Shown in pieces: positions 55,858-64,000 of a stretch of 64,000 bases of DNA. Position 1 is the stretch's first letter; the number at the start of each line of letters is the position of its first letter. The stretch comes from Moritella sp. JT01 (GTDB lineage Bacteria > Pseudomonadota > Gammaproteobacteria > Enterobacterales > Moritellaceae): NCBI RefSeq assembly GCF_001574435.1, contig NZ_LOCN01000011.1, positions 62,001 through 126,000 on the forward strand, written 5' to 3'. A model generated the notes under the pieces. That model saw only the letters and a program-made list of their open reading frames with translations. It made no database searches and was not told the origin of the DNA. A program made the position numbers and the translations under genes.

Positions 55858-56931
55858 TTAACTTAACGCTGAACAGGCATTTGCGACCTGCTCAGTTGCA
55901 TCTAGAATGGCAGTACTTTTGGCTGCATTTGACATAGCAACAAGTTGTACTTCATCGTCAATCCATTGCTGTAATAATTTGGCTAAATCCACGGCATTTA
56001 ATTGGCTTTGTGGTATCAATACCGCGCCACCTGCTTGTACCAATGATTGGGCATTTTTAGTCTGATGATCATCCACTGCATGTGGTAATGGAATAAAAAT
56101 AGCGGGTAGCCCTGCAACTGCCACCTCTGACACCGTCAACGCGCCAGCACGACACACTACCACATCAGCTTGATGATAAGCTTGCGCCATGTCATCAATA
56201 AAATCAGTGACTTTAATGTCAGCTGTAACACCTACGGACTGATAAGCAACATTCACCGCAGTACTATTATTTTTACCCACCTGATGGCGGATACTAATTT
56301 TATCTTGGGGTAATAGCGCCAGTGCTGCCGGTAACGTTTCATTTAATACTTTTGCACCTAAGCTACCACCAACAACCAATACCGTCAGCTTATCTGTGCT
56401 CACGTGTGGTTGTGCATGTAAAGCCAGCACATCTTCACGTACTGGATTGCCAACCAACAGACCCTGAGCAAACGCACCAGGAAAGGCCATTAGTACACGT
56501 TTAGCAATTTTAGCTAATAGGCGGTTAGTGAGACCTGCCGCCGCATTTTGCTCATGCAATACAACAGGAATACCTTGTAACCAAGCCGCTACGCCACCCG
56601 GCCCACTAGCAAAACCACCCATCCCTAAAACAACATCAGGTTTGAAGTTTTTCATCACTTTACGTGCCTGTAACACGGATTTTAAAATTCGAAATGGAGC
56701 AAGGCATAAACGCTTAAACCCGTTACCACGCACCCCTGAAATATCAATGAATGAAATATCAAAACCATGTTGTGGGACTAAATCGGCTTCCATACGATCC
56801 GCAGTACCAATCCAATGAATCGCCCAGCCCTGCTGTTCTAAATATTTTGCTACCGCAATACCAGGAAATACGTGACCGCCAGTACCACCAGCCATCACTA
56901 ATAAACGTTTTGTCATAATATTATCTTTCAT
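55858..56931 (-). CDS. murG: Undecaprenyl-diphospho-MurNAc-pentapeptide GlcNAc transferase
   Basis: MurG converts lipid I to lipid II on the cytoplasmic face of the inner membrane. The 357 residues have the G-loop [16 protein letters not shown], the [11 protein letters not shown] loop, [23 protein letters not shown], and the UDP-GlcNAc-binding [36 protein letters not shown] second in-frame ATG at 56916 ([11 protein letters not shown]) has a weak AAAGA RBS and is nearly as plausible as the first. Downstream of ftsW, as usual. Confidence 0.96.
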   Translation of the reverse strand: MKDNIMTKRLLVMAGGTGGHVFPGIAVAKYLEQQGWAIHWIGTADRMEADLVPQHGFDISFIDISGVRGNGFKRLCLAPFRILKSVLQARKVMKNFKPDVVLGMGGFASGPGGVAAWLQGIPVVLHEQNAAAGLTNRLLAKIAKRVLMAFPGAFAQGLLVGNPVREDVLALHAQPHVSTDKLTVLVVGGSLGAKVLNETLPAALALLPQDKISIRHQVGKNNSTAVNVAYQSVGVTADIKVTDFIDDMAQAYHQADVVVCRAGALTVSEVAVAGLPAIFIPLPHAVDDHQTKNAQSLVQAGGAVLIPQSQLNAVDLAKLLQQWIDDEVQLVAMSNAAKSTAILDATEQVANACSALS

Positions 56932-56984
56932 TGTAATAAGATTTAATCAGTTATTAAGGCGTAATTTGCTTATACATATGATAA

Positions 56985-58166
56985 CTAACTGGGGGTTGTA
57001 TTATTTGACATCGACACTTTTTGTGCACGATATTCATAATCGATCCGCAGTAACACCGCCACGGCACAACTCATAATTAATAAGCTCGACCCACCATAAC
57101 TCACGAGGGGCAATGTTAACCCTTTCGTTGGTAATAATCCGGAGGCTGCACCAACGTTAACCAAGGTTTGAAAACAAAACCAAACACCAATGCTAATTGC
57201 TAAGAATCCAGCAAACGACGCATCTATTTCCAGACTACGACGACCAATTTGTAGCGCTTTAAATACCAATAACATCTGTAGCATCAAGACGATGAACACG
57301 CCAATAAAACCTAATTCTTCAGCAAGAATTGCAAATACAAAATCGGTATGAGCTTCTGGTAAATACTCTAATTTTTGAATCGAGTTACCAAGCCCTTCGC
57401 CGCTAAAACTACCACGGCCAAATGCCATTAAGGATTGGGTAAGTTGATAACCACTACCAAATGGATCATCCCAAGGGTCAAGAAAAGAGGTTATCCGTCG
57501 CATTCGATACGGCGATAATATCACCGCTAATACACCCAGTAAAATAGCCACAACACATAGTGCCATGAAGTGCACCAACTTTGCACCACCGATAAATAAC
57601 AGTGCTACACTGGTGGTTAAAATAACCATCACAGAGCCGAAATCAGGTTGAAAAAGAAGCAATATAGAGATAACCGCGATCACCAGTAAGCCATTCACAA
57701 AACCTTTATAGCTTTCTTGTAATAAGCTTTTTTGACGGACTAAATAACCTGAAAAATAAATAAAGAGGGCAAATTTAGCAAACTCGGCGGGCTGCATATT
57801 CAAGGGGCCAAACGAGAGCCAACGGGTACTGCCATTAACCGTACGACCAATGACTAATACCACGATCAATAAAGTAATAGCGACAAATAAAAACCGCACG
57901 CTATTACGCTCAAAAAAAGCAATCGGTACATTCAACACACAAATTGCGGCACACAAGGACACGATCAGAAAGACTAAATGCTTTTTCACAAACATGAAGG
58001 GATCATCACCCAGCGCAATACCTTCAGGTAAGGATGCCGATGCCACCATCACCAAACCAACCATCATTAAGATAATCGCTAATAATAATAACTGGCGATC
58101 ATAAACCGCAGCGCGCTGCTCTTCAGCACCTAATAAATAGGCTTTCGTCCGTGTTAGAAATTCCAT
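56985..58166 (-). CDS. ftsW: Lipid II polymerase / division protein FtsW
   Basis: FtsW is the SEDS glycosyltransferase that polymerises septal peptidoglycan with FtsI. The 393-residue protein has about ten TM helices. Recognisable blocks are STRWLSFGPLNMQPAEFAKFALFIY, LLFQPDFGSVMVI with the essential Asp, SGYQLTQSLMAFGRGSFSGEGLGNSIQKLEYLPEAHTDFVFAILAEELG, and the C-terminal LLPTKGLTLPLVSYGGSSLL. Its ATG overlaps the murD stop as TAATG. Present in the standard place before murG. Confidence 0.97.
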   Translation of the reverse strand: MEFLTRTKAYLLGAEEQRAAVYDRQLLLLAIILMMVGLVMVASASLPEGIALGDDPFMFVKKHLVFLIVSLCAAICVLNVPIAFFERNSVRFLFVAITLLIVVLVIGRTVNGSTRWLSFGPLNMQPAEFAKFALFIYFSGYLVRQKSLLQESYKGFVNGLLVIAVISILLLFQPDFGSVMVILTTSVALLFIGGAKLVHFMALCVVAILLGVLAVILSPYRMRRITSFLDPWDDPFGSGYQLTQSLMAFGRGSFSGEGLGNSIQKLEYLPEAHTDFVFAILAEELGFIGVFIVLMLQMLLVFKALQIGRRSLEIDASFAGFLAISIGVWFCFQTLVNVGAASGLLPTKGLTLPLVSYGGSSLLIMSCAVAVLLRIDYEYRAQKVSMSNNTTPS

Positions 58167-59506
58167 TATAATGCCTTCACTAACGCTCTAAAGTGGTCAC
58201 CTCGTGCCATAAAATTAGCGTACATATCGATACTCGCACATGCAGGTGACAACAAAACCCAGTCGCCCGGTTGTACAATCTCACTAATTTCAGCAATCGC
58301 AACGGCCAGGTCAGGGACCAGTTTCGTATTCTCCGTTAACGCAAAAAAACGTTCGCCATCTTTACCAAAGCAATACGTCAACGCAATGTCATCACGTAAT
58401 GCGGAGACTAAAGGACTAAAATCAGCGCCTTTGCCATCACCGCCAGCAATCAGGTATAGACGTCCTTTAACACTGCTTTTCAACCCCGCCAGCGCCGCTA
58501 GCGTGGCGCCGACATTCGTGGCCTTCGTATCATTAATCCACATTACTCCATTGAGCTCACGAATAAACTCACAGCGATGCGCTAACCCCGGAAATTGGCG
58601 CAAGCCCGGTAACGTTTTCGCTCTATCCACACCAGCTGCATCAAGCAGGGCAATGGCAGATAATGCATTCATTAAATTATGTACACCGGTGATCTGTAAA
58701 TCATCGGCGCTGATAATGCCCTCACCTTGATGAGCAAGCCAAGTACTACCTTGTTGTTGGATCAAGCCATAATCAGCATCATCTTCACCAAAGCTACACT
58801 TAACCGCATTGAGCGTATTATCTTGTGCAGGACAAGCCGTTAATACATCATCACGATTTGTTACCACAGTTTGCGCATGCTGATAAATTGATAATTTGGC
58901 TTGACGATAGGCTTCAAAATCAGGATAACGATCAAGATGGTCATCAGTTACATTCAATACGGTCGCAGCGATAGCCTTAAGACTGTAGGTAGTTTCTAAT
59001 TGAAAACTTGAAAGTTCGAGCACATATAGCTGATAAGAATCGGCTACATCCAGCAGGTCTAATGCTGGGATGCCAATATTGCCACCGATTGCCGTTTTAA
59101 CGCCTGCCGCATTCGCCATTTCACCAACCAGTGTGGTCACGGTTGATTTACCGTTTGAGCCAGTGATAGCAATAATTGGTGCTTTTGCAGCTCTAACAAA
59201 CAATTCAATATCGCCAATCACTTCAACACCATTTTGTTGCGCAGCGGCGATCGCAGGCGTTGCAATGGCAATACCAGGACTGACAATTAATTGTTGAGCT
59301 TGTAATAAGATCTCAGGGTGTAAGCCACCCTTATATAAGGTTACCTGAGCTGGCAACTCATCTTGTCCCGGCGGTGCATCACGACTATCAACAACAACAG
59401 GAACTATACCTTGTTTTAGAAAATAACGAACACAAGACAGACCGGTTTGGCCTAAACCAACAATAACGATAGGCGAAGCCATATTTTGCTCAGATAATTG
59501 TGTCAT
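58166..59506 (-). CDS. murD: UDP-N-acetylmuramoyl-L-alanine-D-glutamate ligase
   Basis: MurD adds D-glutamate to UDP-MurNAc-L-Ala. From ATG 59506 ([24 protein letters not shown]) the protein has 446 residues. It has the N-terminal Rossmann-like VGLGQTGLSCVRYF, the ATP motif ITGSNGKSTVTTLVGEM, LELSSFQLETT, WINDTKATNVGAT, and the C-terminal LLSPACASIDMYANFMARGDHF. ATG 59506 overlaps the mraY stop as TAATG. A longer frame to 59563 would extend into mraY and is not supported. Confidence 0.97.
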   Translation of the reverse strand: MTQLSEQNMASPIVIVGLGQTGLSCVRYFLKQGIVPVVVDSRDAPPGQDELPAQVTLYKGGLHPEILLQAQQLIVSPGIAIATPAIAAAQQNGVEVIGDIELFVRAAKAPIIAITGSNGKSTVTTLVGEMANAAGVKTAIGGNIGIPALDLLDVADSYQLYVLELSSFQLETTYSLKAIAATVLNVTDDHLDRYPDFEAYRQAKLSIYQHAQTVVTNRDDVLTACPAQDNTLNAVKCSFGEDDADYGLIQQQGSTWLAHQGEGIISADDLQITGVHNLMNALSAIALLDAAGVDRAKTLPGLRQFPGLAHRCEFIRELNGVMWINDTKATNVGATLAALAGLKSSVKGRLYLIAGGDGKGADFSPLVSALRDDIALTYCFGKDGERFFALTENTKLVPDLAVAIAEISEIVQPGDWVLLSPACASIDMYANFMARGDHFRALVKAL

Positions 59507-60588
59507 TAGCGTACCTTCAACGTTGCTAAGCCAATAAGCACTAAAATAATAGTAATGATCCAAAAGCGCACAATCACACGGGGTTCAGGCCAACCTTTTA
59601 GTTCATAATGGTGATGAATCGGCGCCATTCTGAAGATGCGTTGACCACGTAACTTATAAGAGCCAACTTGTAAGATAACCGATACTGTTTCCATAACAAA
59701 AACACCGCCCATGATCACCAACATGAACTCTTGGCGAACTAATACCGCTAGCGTACCTAAACCCGCACCTAACGCTAATGAACCAACATCGCCCATAAAT
59801 ACTTGTGCTGGATACGTGTTAAACCATAAGAAACCAAGTCCGGCACCAACCATCGCGGCACACACAATCACTAATTCACTGGCTTGTGGGATGTAAGGAA
59901 TAAACAGATATTCAGCAAATTTAACATTACCTGTTAAGTAAGCCACGAGCATAAATGCACCCGCCACTAATACCGTTGGTAAGATAGCTAAACCATCCAA
60001 ACCATCGGTTAAGTTAACCGCATTACTACTCCCCACAATCACAAAATAAGTTAATACAATGAATAATAATCCAAGTTCTGGCATGTACTCTTTAAAGAAA
60101 GGCACAACTAATGTCGTTTCTGCCGCCGAACCTGCCGTTGCATAGAGATACACAGCGATACCAATTGCGACCGCTGACTGCCAGAAATATTTCCAACGCG
60201 CAATCAGGCCATCGGTATCTTTACGGATCACTTTGCGATAGTCATCCACAAAACCAATCGCACCAAATGCGACAAACACAAACATCATGATCCAAACATA
60301 GGCATTATCTAATCTTGCCCATAATAGCGTTGATACTAAAATTGCAACGAGGATCATCACGCCACCCATTGTTGGTGTACCACGTTTACTGAAATGCGAT
60401 TCAGGGCCATCATCACGAACCACTTGACCAATCTGCATATCTTGCAAATAGCGGATAAGTTTAGGCCCCATCCATAATGTCAGTAATAGCGACGTAATTA
60501 TCGTGATAATTGCACGAAAAGTGAGATATGAAAAAACTCTAAATAGCGAGAAATGCTCACTTAAAGATTCGAACAACCAAACTAACAT
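59506..60588 (-). CDS. mraY: Phospho-MurNAc-pentapeptide translocase MraY
   Basis: MraY transfers phospho-MurNAc-pentapeptide to undecaprenyl phosphate, forming lipid I. The 360 residues form ten TM helices. Motifs: [18 protein letters not shown], the catalytic [13 protein letters not shown] (Asp pair), [40 protein letters not shown] and the His motif [12 protein letters not shown]. It overlaps the 3' end of murF by 7 bp and is followed by murD with a TAATG junction. Confidence 0.98.
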   Translation of the reverse strand: MLVWLFESLSEHFSLFRVFSYLTFRAIITIITSLLLTLWMGPKLIRYLQDMQIGQVVRDDGPESHFSKRGTPTMGGVMILVAILVSTLLWARLDNAYVWIMMFVFVAFGAIGFVDDYRKVIRKDTDGLIARWKYFWQSAVAIGIAVYLYATAGSAAETTLVVPFFKEYMPELGLLFIVLTYFVIVGSSNAVNLTDGLDGLAILPTVLVAGAFMLVAYLTGNVKFAEYLFIPYIPQASELVIVCAAMVGAGLGFLWFNTYPAQVFMGDVGSLALGAGLGTLAVLVRQEFMLVIMGGVFVMETVSVILQVGSYKLRGQRIFRMAPIHHHYELKGWPEPRVIVRFWIITIILVLIGLATLKVR

Positions 60589-62000
60589 TTTATTTCCTTT
60601 ACTGTATTTCCAACTAAAAATTTAGTGTTCTCAGCGAGCTTTGTGGTTAACAAACTGATTGCCTGCTCCATTTTAGCACTACGAGAACCTTTAAATAATA
60701 AAGTAAACATCTGCTCTTTAGGAGCAGTTGTGATTAAGTCAACTAACGCATCAACCAGTGCTGGCTGAGCTAAAAAGGCACGACCAATAACACCAGCTGT
60801 TAATGCAGCTTCACGACTAACGACACCACAAGTATAAACATGATCAACCTGTTGCTGCTGAGCATAATGCCCAACTTGTTGATGCATATCAGCAGTACTA
60901 ACGCCCAGTTCACCCATATCGCCCATGACTAATACATTTGTTGATTTGAAATGGGTTAATACGTCAATGGCCGCCTTTACTGAGGCAATATTGGCATTAT
61001 AGCTATCATCAATAATTCGAATACGTGGGACTAATTGTGATATTTTCAATCGACCCTGTACATTAACCATAGATTCAAGGCCTAACTTAATGGTTTTAAT
61101 ATCAATACCAAAACAACTTGCCATTGCAGCGGCAGCTAATGCATTAGCGACATTATGACGACCTGCAACACCTAAGTTAATCGTACAGTCACTATCTGGC
61201 GTACATAATCTAAACGTCGGGTTACCCGAACCATCAAATTCAATATTAGCTGCAAAATAATCAGCTCTCTCATCAACAACCGAAAAGTTAACATGTCGCT
61301 GTGAATCAACTTTACGTAACCAGTATGGATAAAACTTATCATCGCGGTTTAGTACCGCCATGCCTTGTTGCTTAACCCCTGATAATATCTCACTTTTAGC
61401 CAATGCGATGCCCTGTAGATCACCAAAGCCTTCTAAGTGTGCCGCATCAACATTATTAATTAACACCACATCTGGCAATACCAATCCCGTGGTATAAGCA
61501 ATTTCTTTTTTGTGATTAGCACCAAGCTCCATCACCGCAAATTGGTCTTCTTGCTGTAAGCGTAATAATGTCAGTGGGACACCAATATCGTTATTAAAAT
61601 TGCCTGCCGTTGCTAATGTTGGGGCGACTTGCTTTAAAATCGCTGCCAACATTTCTTTCGTCGTGGTTTTACCATTACTGCCTGTAAGCGCTGCAACTTT
61701 AGGATTAACTTGTTCACGCACCATTTTACCTAACAAACCTAACGCAATACGGCTATCTTTTACCAGAATTTGCGGGATATCCACCGCTTGCTTTTTTGTA
61801 ACGATAGCCGCGATAGCACCTTGCTCTGCCGCTTTGGCAACAAAACGATTGGCATCAAAATTATCACCACTTAACGCGACGAACAAATCACCGGCTTTAA
61901 TCGTGCGTGTATCTGTTGAAACCTGAGTAATGACGACATCATCACCTTGGTACTTGCCATTGAGTTGTGTCGCAATTGCACTTAACGCTAAACTAATCAT
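60582..62000 (-). CDS. murF: UDP-MurNAc-tripeptide-D-alanyl-D-alanine ligase
   Basis: MurF attaches D-Ala-D-Ala to the UDP-MurNAc-tripeptide, completing the pentapeptide. The 472 residues have an N-terminal binding domain ([18 protein letters not shown]), the ATP motif [28 protein letters not shown], the [14 protein letters not shown] block, and [20 protein letters not shown] in the C-terminal domain. Its ATG overlaps the murE stop as TAATG, and its end overlaps the mraY start. Confidence 0.97.
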   Translation of the reverse strand: MISLALSAIATQLNGKYQGDDVVITQVSTDTRTIKAGDLFVALSGDNFDANRFVAKAAEQGAIAAIVTKKQAVDIPQILVKDSRIALGLLGKMVREQVNPKVAALTGSNGKTTTKEMLAAILKQVAPTLATAGNFNNDIGVPLTLLRLQQEDQFAVMELGANHKKEIAYTTGLVLPDVVLINNVDAAHLEGFGDLQGIALAKSEILSGVKQQGMAVLNRDDKFYPYWLRKVDSQRHVNFSVVDERADYFAANIEFDGSGNPTFRLCTPDSDCTINLGVAGRHNVANALAAAAMASCFGIDIKTIKLGLESMVNVQGRLKISQLVPRIRIIDDSYNANIASVKAAIDVLTHFKSTNVLVMGDMGELGVSTADMHQQVGHYAQQQQVDHVYTCGVVSREAALTAGVIGRAFLAQPALVDALVDLITTAPKEQMFTLLFKGSRSAKMEQAISLLTTKLAENTKFLVGNTVKEIKC

Positions 62001-63508
62001 TATTTGTTACCCAACATCTCTGTGATCGTCTCTCGATCACTATAATGGTGTTTATCTACACCGATAATTTGATAATCTTCATGGCCTTTACCTGCCACTA
62101 AAATAATATCATCAGCACGACTTTGTTCCATCGCCCAATGAATAGCACGACGGCGATCGTGAATAACTTGCATCGCATCGGGGTTAGCAAGACCTTTTAG
62201 CATATCAGCTACAATCGAAGAGGCAGACTCTGTGCGCGGGTTATCATCAGTAATGACAGCCATATCTGAAAATTGTTCAGCGACTTGTGCCATTAATGGT
62301 CTTTTACCTGTATCTCGGTCACCACCACAGCCATAAATGCACCAAAGTTTGCCTTCACAATGCACACGTAATGCTTGTAATGCTTTTTCTAATGCGTCAG
62401 GTGTATGTGCATAATCGACAACGCAAGCAGCTTGCCCTGCTTGTTTGAATAATTCCATACGGCCACATACAGCGGTTAATTTTGGTGCTACCTGTAATAA
62501 ATCATCCAAATCATAACCGAGTGCTAACAAGCTCGCGCAAGCGGCCACCACATTAGACGCGTTAAACTCGCCAATTAAACCACATCGCAGTGTACCTTCA
62601 CCCCAGCTGGTTTTTAACTCGCAGCTAAAACCACCGGTATCAAAGTTCAAATCACGACAACATAAAAAGGCGCCAGAATAGGCTGATAAATCTTGCTGAA
62701 CTGAAAATTGAATAGCATCAGGCCATTGCTGTGACCACGCTTTACCATAAGCATCATCAACGTTAAGGATCTTATGTTTCACAGCACCTTGAAATAAGAT
62801 TTTTTTGGCATTGGCATAAGTATCCATATCGCCATGATAATCAAGATGATCACGGGTTAGATTGGTAAATAATGCCACATCAAAATCGAGAGAATTCACA
62901 CGTCCTTGGATCAAGCCGTGTGAGGATACTTCCATAGCACACAATTCTGCACCTTGTTGCACTTGGTTCGCTATTTCAGCTTGTACATCTAAGCCGCTAC
63001 CTGTGGTATTTTCTGTTTGCACTAATTGATCGAATAAGCCATTACCGATAGTCCCCATCACGCCAGCTTTACCGTTTAATAAAGTAACCCAATTGGCAAT
63101 AATCTGCGTGATCGTGCTTTTACCATTAGTGCCTGTAACACCGACAAGTTTTAATTGCTGCGAAGGGAATTGATAAAAACTATCGGCTAATGCGGATAAG
63201 GCCTGATTAAGACCAAAAAAAGCGACAATAGGGATGCCATCAACATATTCAATATGACCATGTTCAGCCTGAATATCAGCATCTTTCAATACCAATATCG
63301 CACCACATTGTAATGCATTACCAATAAATCGACGACCATCAAGGGCATGACCATTTATCGCGACAAAACAGTCGCCCACTTGTACTTTCCGACTATCAAT
63401 GATCAACGCGTTAACCGCTAATTCAAGATCAATATTCCACGTTTGTAGAGATAAGACTCGACATGACGAATTCATTTCCAAACCCTTAATATTTAAAGCC
63501 CGTAGCAT
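62000..63508 (-). CDS. murE: UDP-MurNAc-L-Ala-D-Glu:meso-diaminopimelate ligase
   Basis: MurE adds meso-diaminopimelate, the product of the pathway DapA begins, to UDP-MurNAc-dipeptide. The 502-residue protein has the ATP motif GVTGTNGKSTITQII, ENTTGSGLDVQ, AMEVSSHGL, LFTNLTRDHLDYHGDM and the carbamylated-Lys region. The diaminopimelate-specificity motif is DDNPR (ITDDNPRTESASS). Two starts are credible: ATG 63508 (AAGGA 7 nt upstream) and ATG 63475 (MNSSCRVLSL, AAGGG 7 nt upstream). The second aligns exactly with the E. coli N-terminus. I kept the longer one. Confidence 0.96.
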   Translation of the reverse strand: MLRALNIKGLEMNSSCRVLSLQTWNIDLELAVNALIIDSRKVQVGDCFVAINGHALDGRRFIGNALQCGAILVLKDADIQAEHGHIEYVDGIPIVAFFGLNQALSALADSFYQFPSQQLKLVGVTGTNGKSTITQIIANWVTLLNGKAGVMGTIGNGLFDQLVQTENTTGSGLDVQAEIANQVQQGAELCAMEVSSHGLIQGRVNSLDFDVALFTNLTRDHLDYHGDMDTYANAKKILFQGAVKHKILNVDDAYGKAWSQQWPDAIQFSVQQDLSAYSGAFLCCRDLNFDTGGFSCELKTSWGEGTLRCGLIGEFNASNVVAACASLLALGYDLDDLLQVAPKLTAVCGRMELFKQAGQAACVVDYAHTPDALEKALQALRVHCEGKLWCIYGCGGDRDTGKRPLMAQVAEQFSDMAVITDDNPRTESASSIVADMLKGLANPDAMQVIHDRRRAIHWAMEQSRADDIILVAGKGHEDYQIIGVDKHHYSDRETITEMLGNK

Positions 63509-63562
63509 TTAACAATCCTTAGCATCAAACAATCCTTAAACGCCTGAGCGCCGTTTAACTTC

Positions 63563-64000
63563 TTAAGAGTCTTTTGCTGTTATCGTTAATGATTGTTTTT
63601 TATCTGGTGTTACATTCAACATTTGCAATGTTCTTTCCATTACTTCCGCAAATACTGGCGCCGCGATCACACCGCCGTAATAACGATCACCACTTGGAGA
63701 GTCAATCACCACCGCTAATGCAAAGCGCGGATTAGACACAGGTGCGACACCAGCAAATAGTGCAACATAATCGTCGCCATAACCACCCGCAATCGCCTTA
63801 CGAGAAGTACCAGTTTTACCTGCAACACGATAACCATCAATGCTAGCTCTCTGACCCGTACCGCCTTTTGTTACCACGCTTTCCATCATGAGTAATAGCT
63901 CTTGCGCGTGATGTTCAGATAACACCCGTTCTGACAATGGCATGGTTTCTTGTTTTCTGATCGTCAGTGGACGATATAAGCCGCCAGAAGCAATCGTGGC
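63563..64000 (-). CDS. ftsI: Septal transpeptidase FtsI (PBP3), C-terminal part
   Basis: The 3' end of ftsI, entering from the right edge and stopping at 63563. It has about 145 residues, reading in from ATIASGGLYRPLTIRKQETM. The transpeptidase KTG motif is present in RVAGKTGTSRKA, followed by YVALFAGVAPVSNPRFALAVVIDSPSGDRYYGGVIAAPVF and ending ITAKDS. The Ser-x-x-Lys and SxN motifs lie outside the window. FtsI cross-links septal peptidoglycan with FtsW. It lies 54 bp upstream of murE as in other dcw clusters. Confidence 0.95.
   Translation of the reverse strand, partial: ATIASGGLYRPLTIRKQETMPLSERVLSEHHAQELLLMMESVVTKGGTGQRASIDGYRVAGKTGTSRKAIAGGYGDDYVALFAGVAPVSNPRFALAVVIDSPSGDRYYGGVIAAPVFAEVMERTLQMLNVTPDKKQSLTITAKDS

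Overview
The window reads as a chromosomal segment of a moderately AT-rich marine gammaproteobacterium. I base this on the E. coli/Vibrio-like proteins and on gene order: PBP1A next to oxyR, parC-plsC, rsmD//ftsY-ftsE-ftsX, acnB next to yacL, ampD-ampE-pdhR-aceE-aceF-lpdA, nadC//pilABCD-coaE-yacG-mutT-secA, and a complete mid-section of the dcw (division and cell wall) cluster. A Moritella-like or related Vibrionales/Alteromonadales genome fits best, but no species-diagnostic sequence was available. There are no rRNA or tRNA genes, no CRISPR arrays, no insertion sequences and no phage genes. Almost everything is core genome, so the novel material lies mostly in leaders and intergenic structures and in a few accessory genes.

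Layout. 1-1186: the end of mrcA (PBP1A) and convergent oxyR. 1335-3748: an accessory pair of exported DUF1566 proteins, the first a lipoprotein. 3779-5092: dapA, with an unusual leader (promoter, Lys-rich 17-codon reading frame, intrinsic terminator), divergent from rsmC. 6257-9303: parC-plsC. 9550-13479: an OapA/YtfB-like division protein convergent with ftsY-ftsE-ftsX. 13595-16348: rsmD, an AraC regulator and a DMT exporter. 16364-21131: metA-metH with a MetJ-type operator. 21265-28572: a TRIC/UPF0126 channel, yacL, a secreted MORN-like repeat protein, acnB, and a patatin/Omp85 protein. 28687-35570: pdhR-aceE-aceF-lpdA (pyruvate dehydrogenase) with a clear PdhR operator. 36043-38983: ampE-ampD divergent from an aspartic protease and nadC. 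39375-44710: type IV pilus genes pilA-B-C-D, then coaE and yacG. 44733-64000: on the minus strand, ftsI-murE-murF-mraY-murD-ftsW-murG-murC-ddl-ftsQ-ftsA-ftsZ-lpxC-(M23 peptidase)-secA-mutT.

How it works together. The right third builds UDP-MurNAc-pentapeptide, lipid II and the divisome, and adds LpxC (lipid A) and SecA (export). DapA on the left feeds diaminopimelate to MurE. AmpD, OapA, the M23 protein, FtsEX and PBP1A are further cell-wall functions. The pdh operon and acnB carry pyruvate into the TCA cycle; metA and metH are two steps of methionine synthesis.

The observations most worth a second look are regulatory: (1) the dapA leader, which has the architecture of a ribosome-mediated attenuator with five Lys codons; (2) an 81-nt two-helix structure in the lpdA 5' leader; (3) a perfect 16-bp hairpin between ftsY and ftsE; (4) paired 11-bp direct repeats exactly 21 bp apart upstream of acnB. 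None of these could be tested here by folding or database search.
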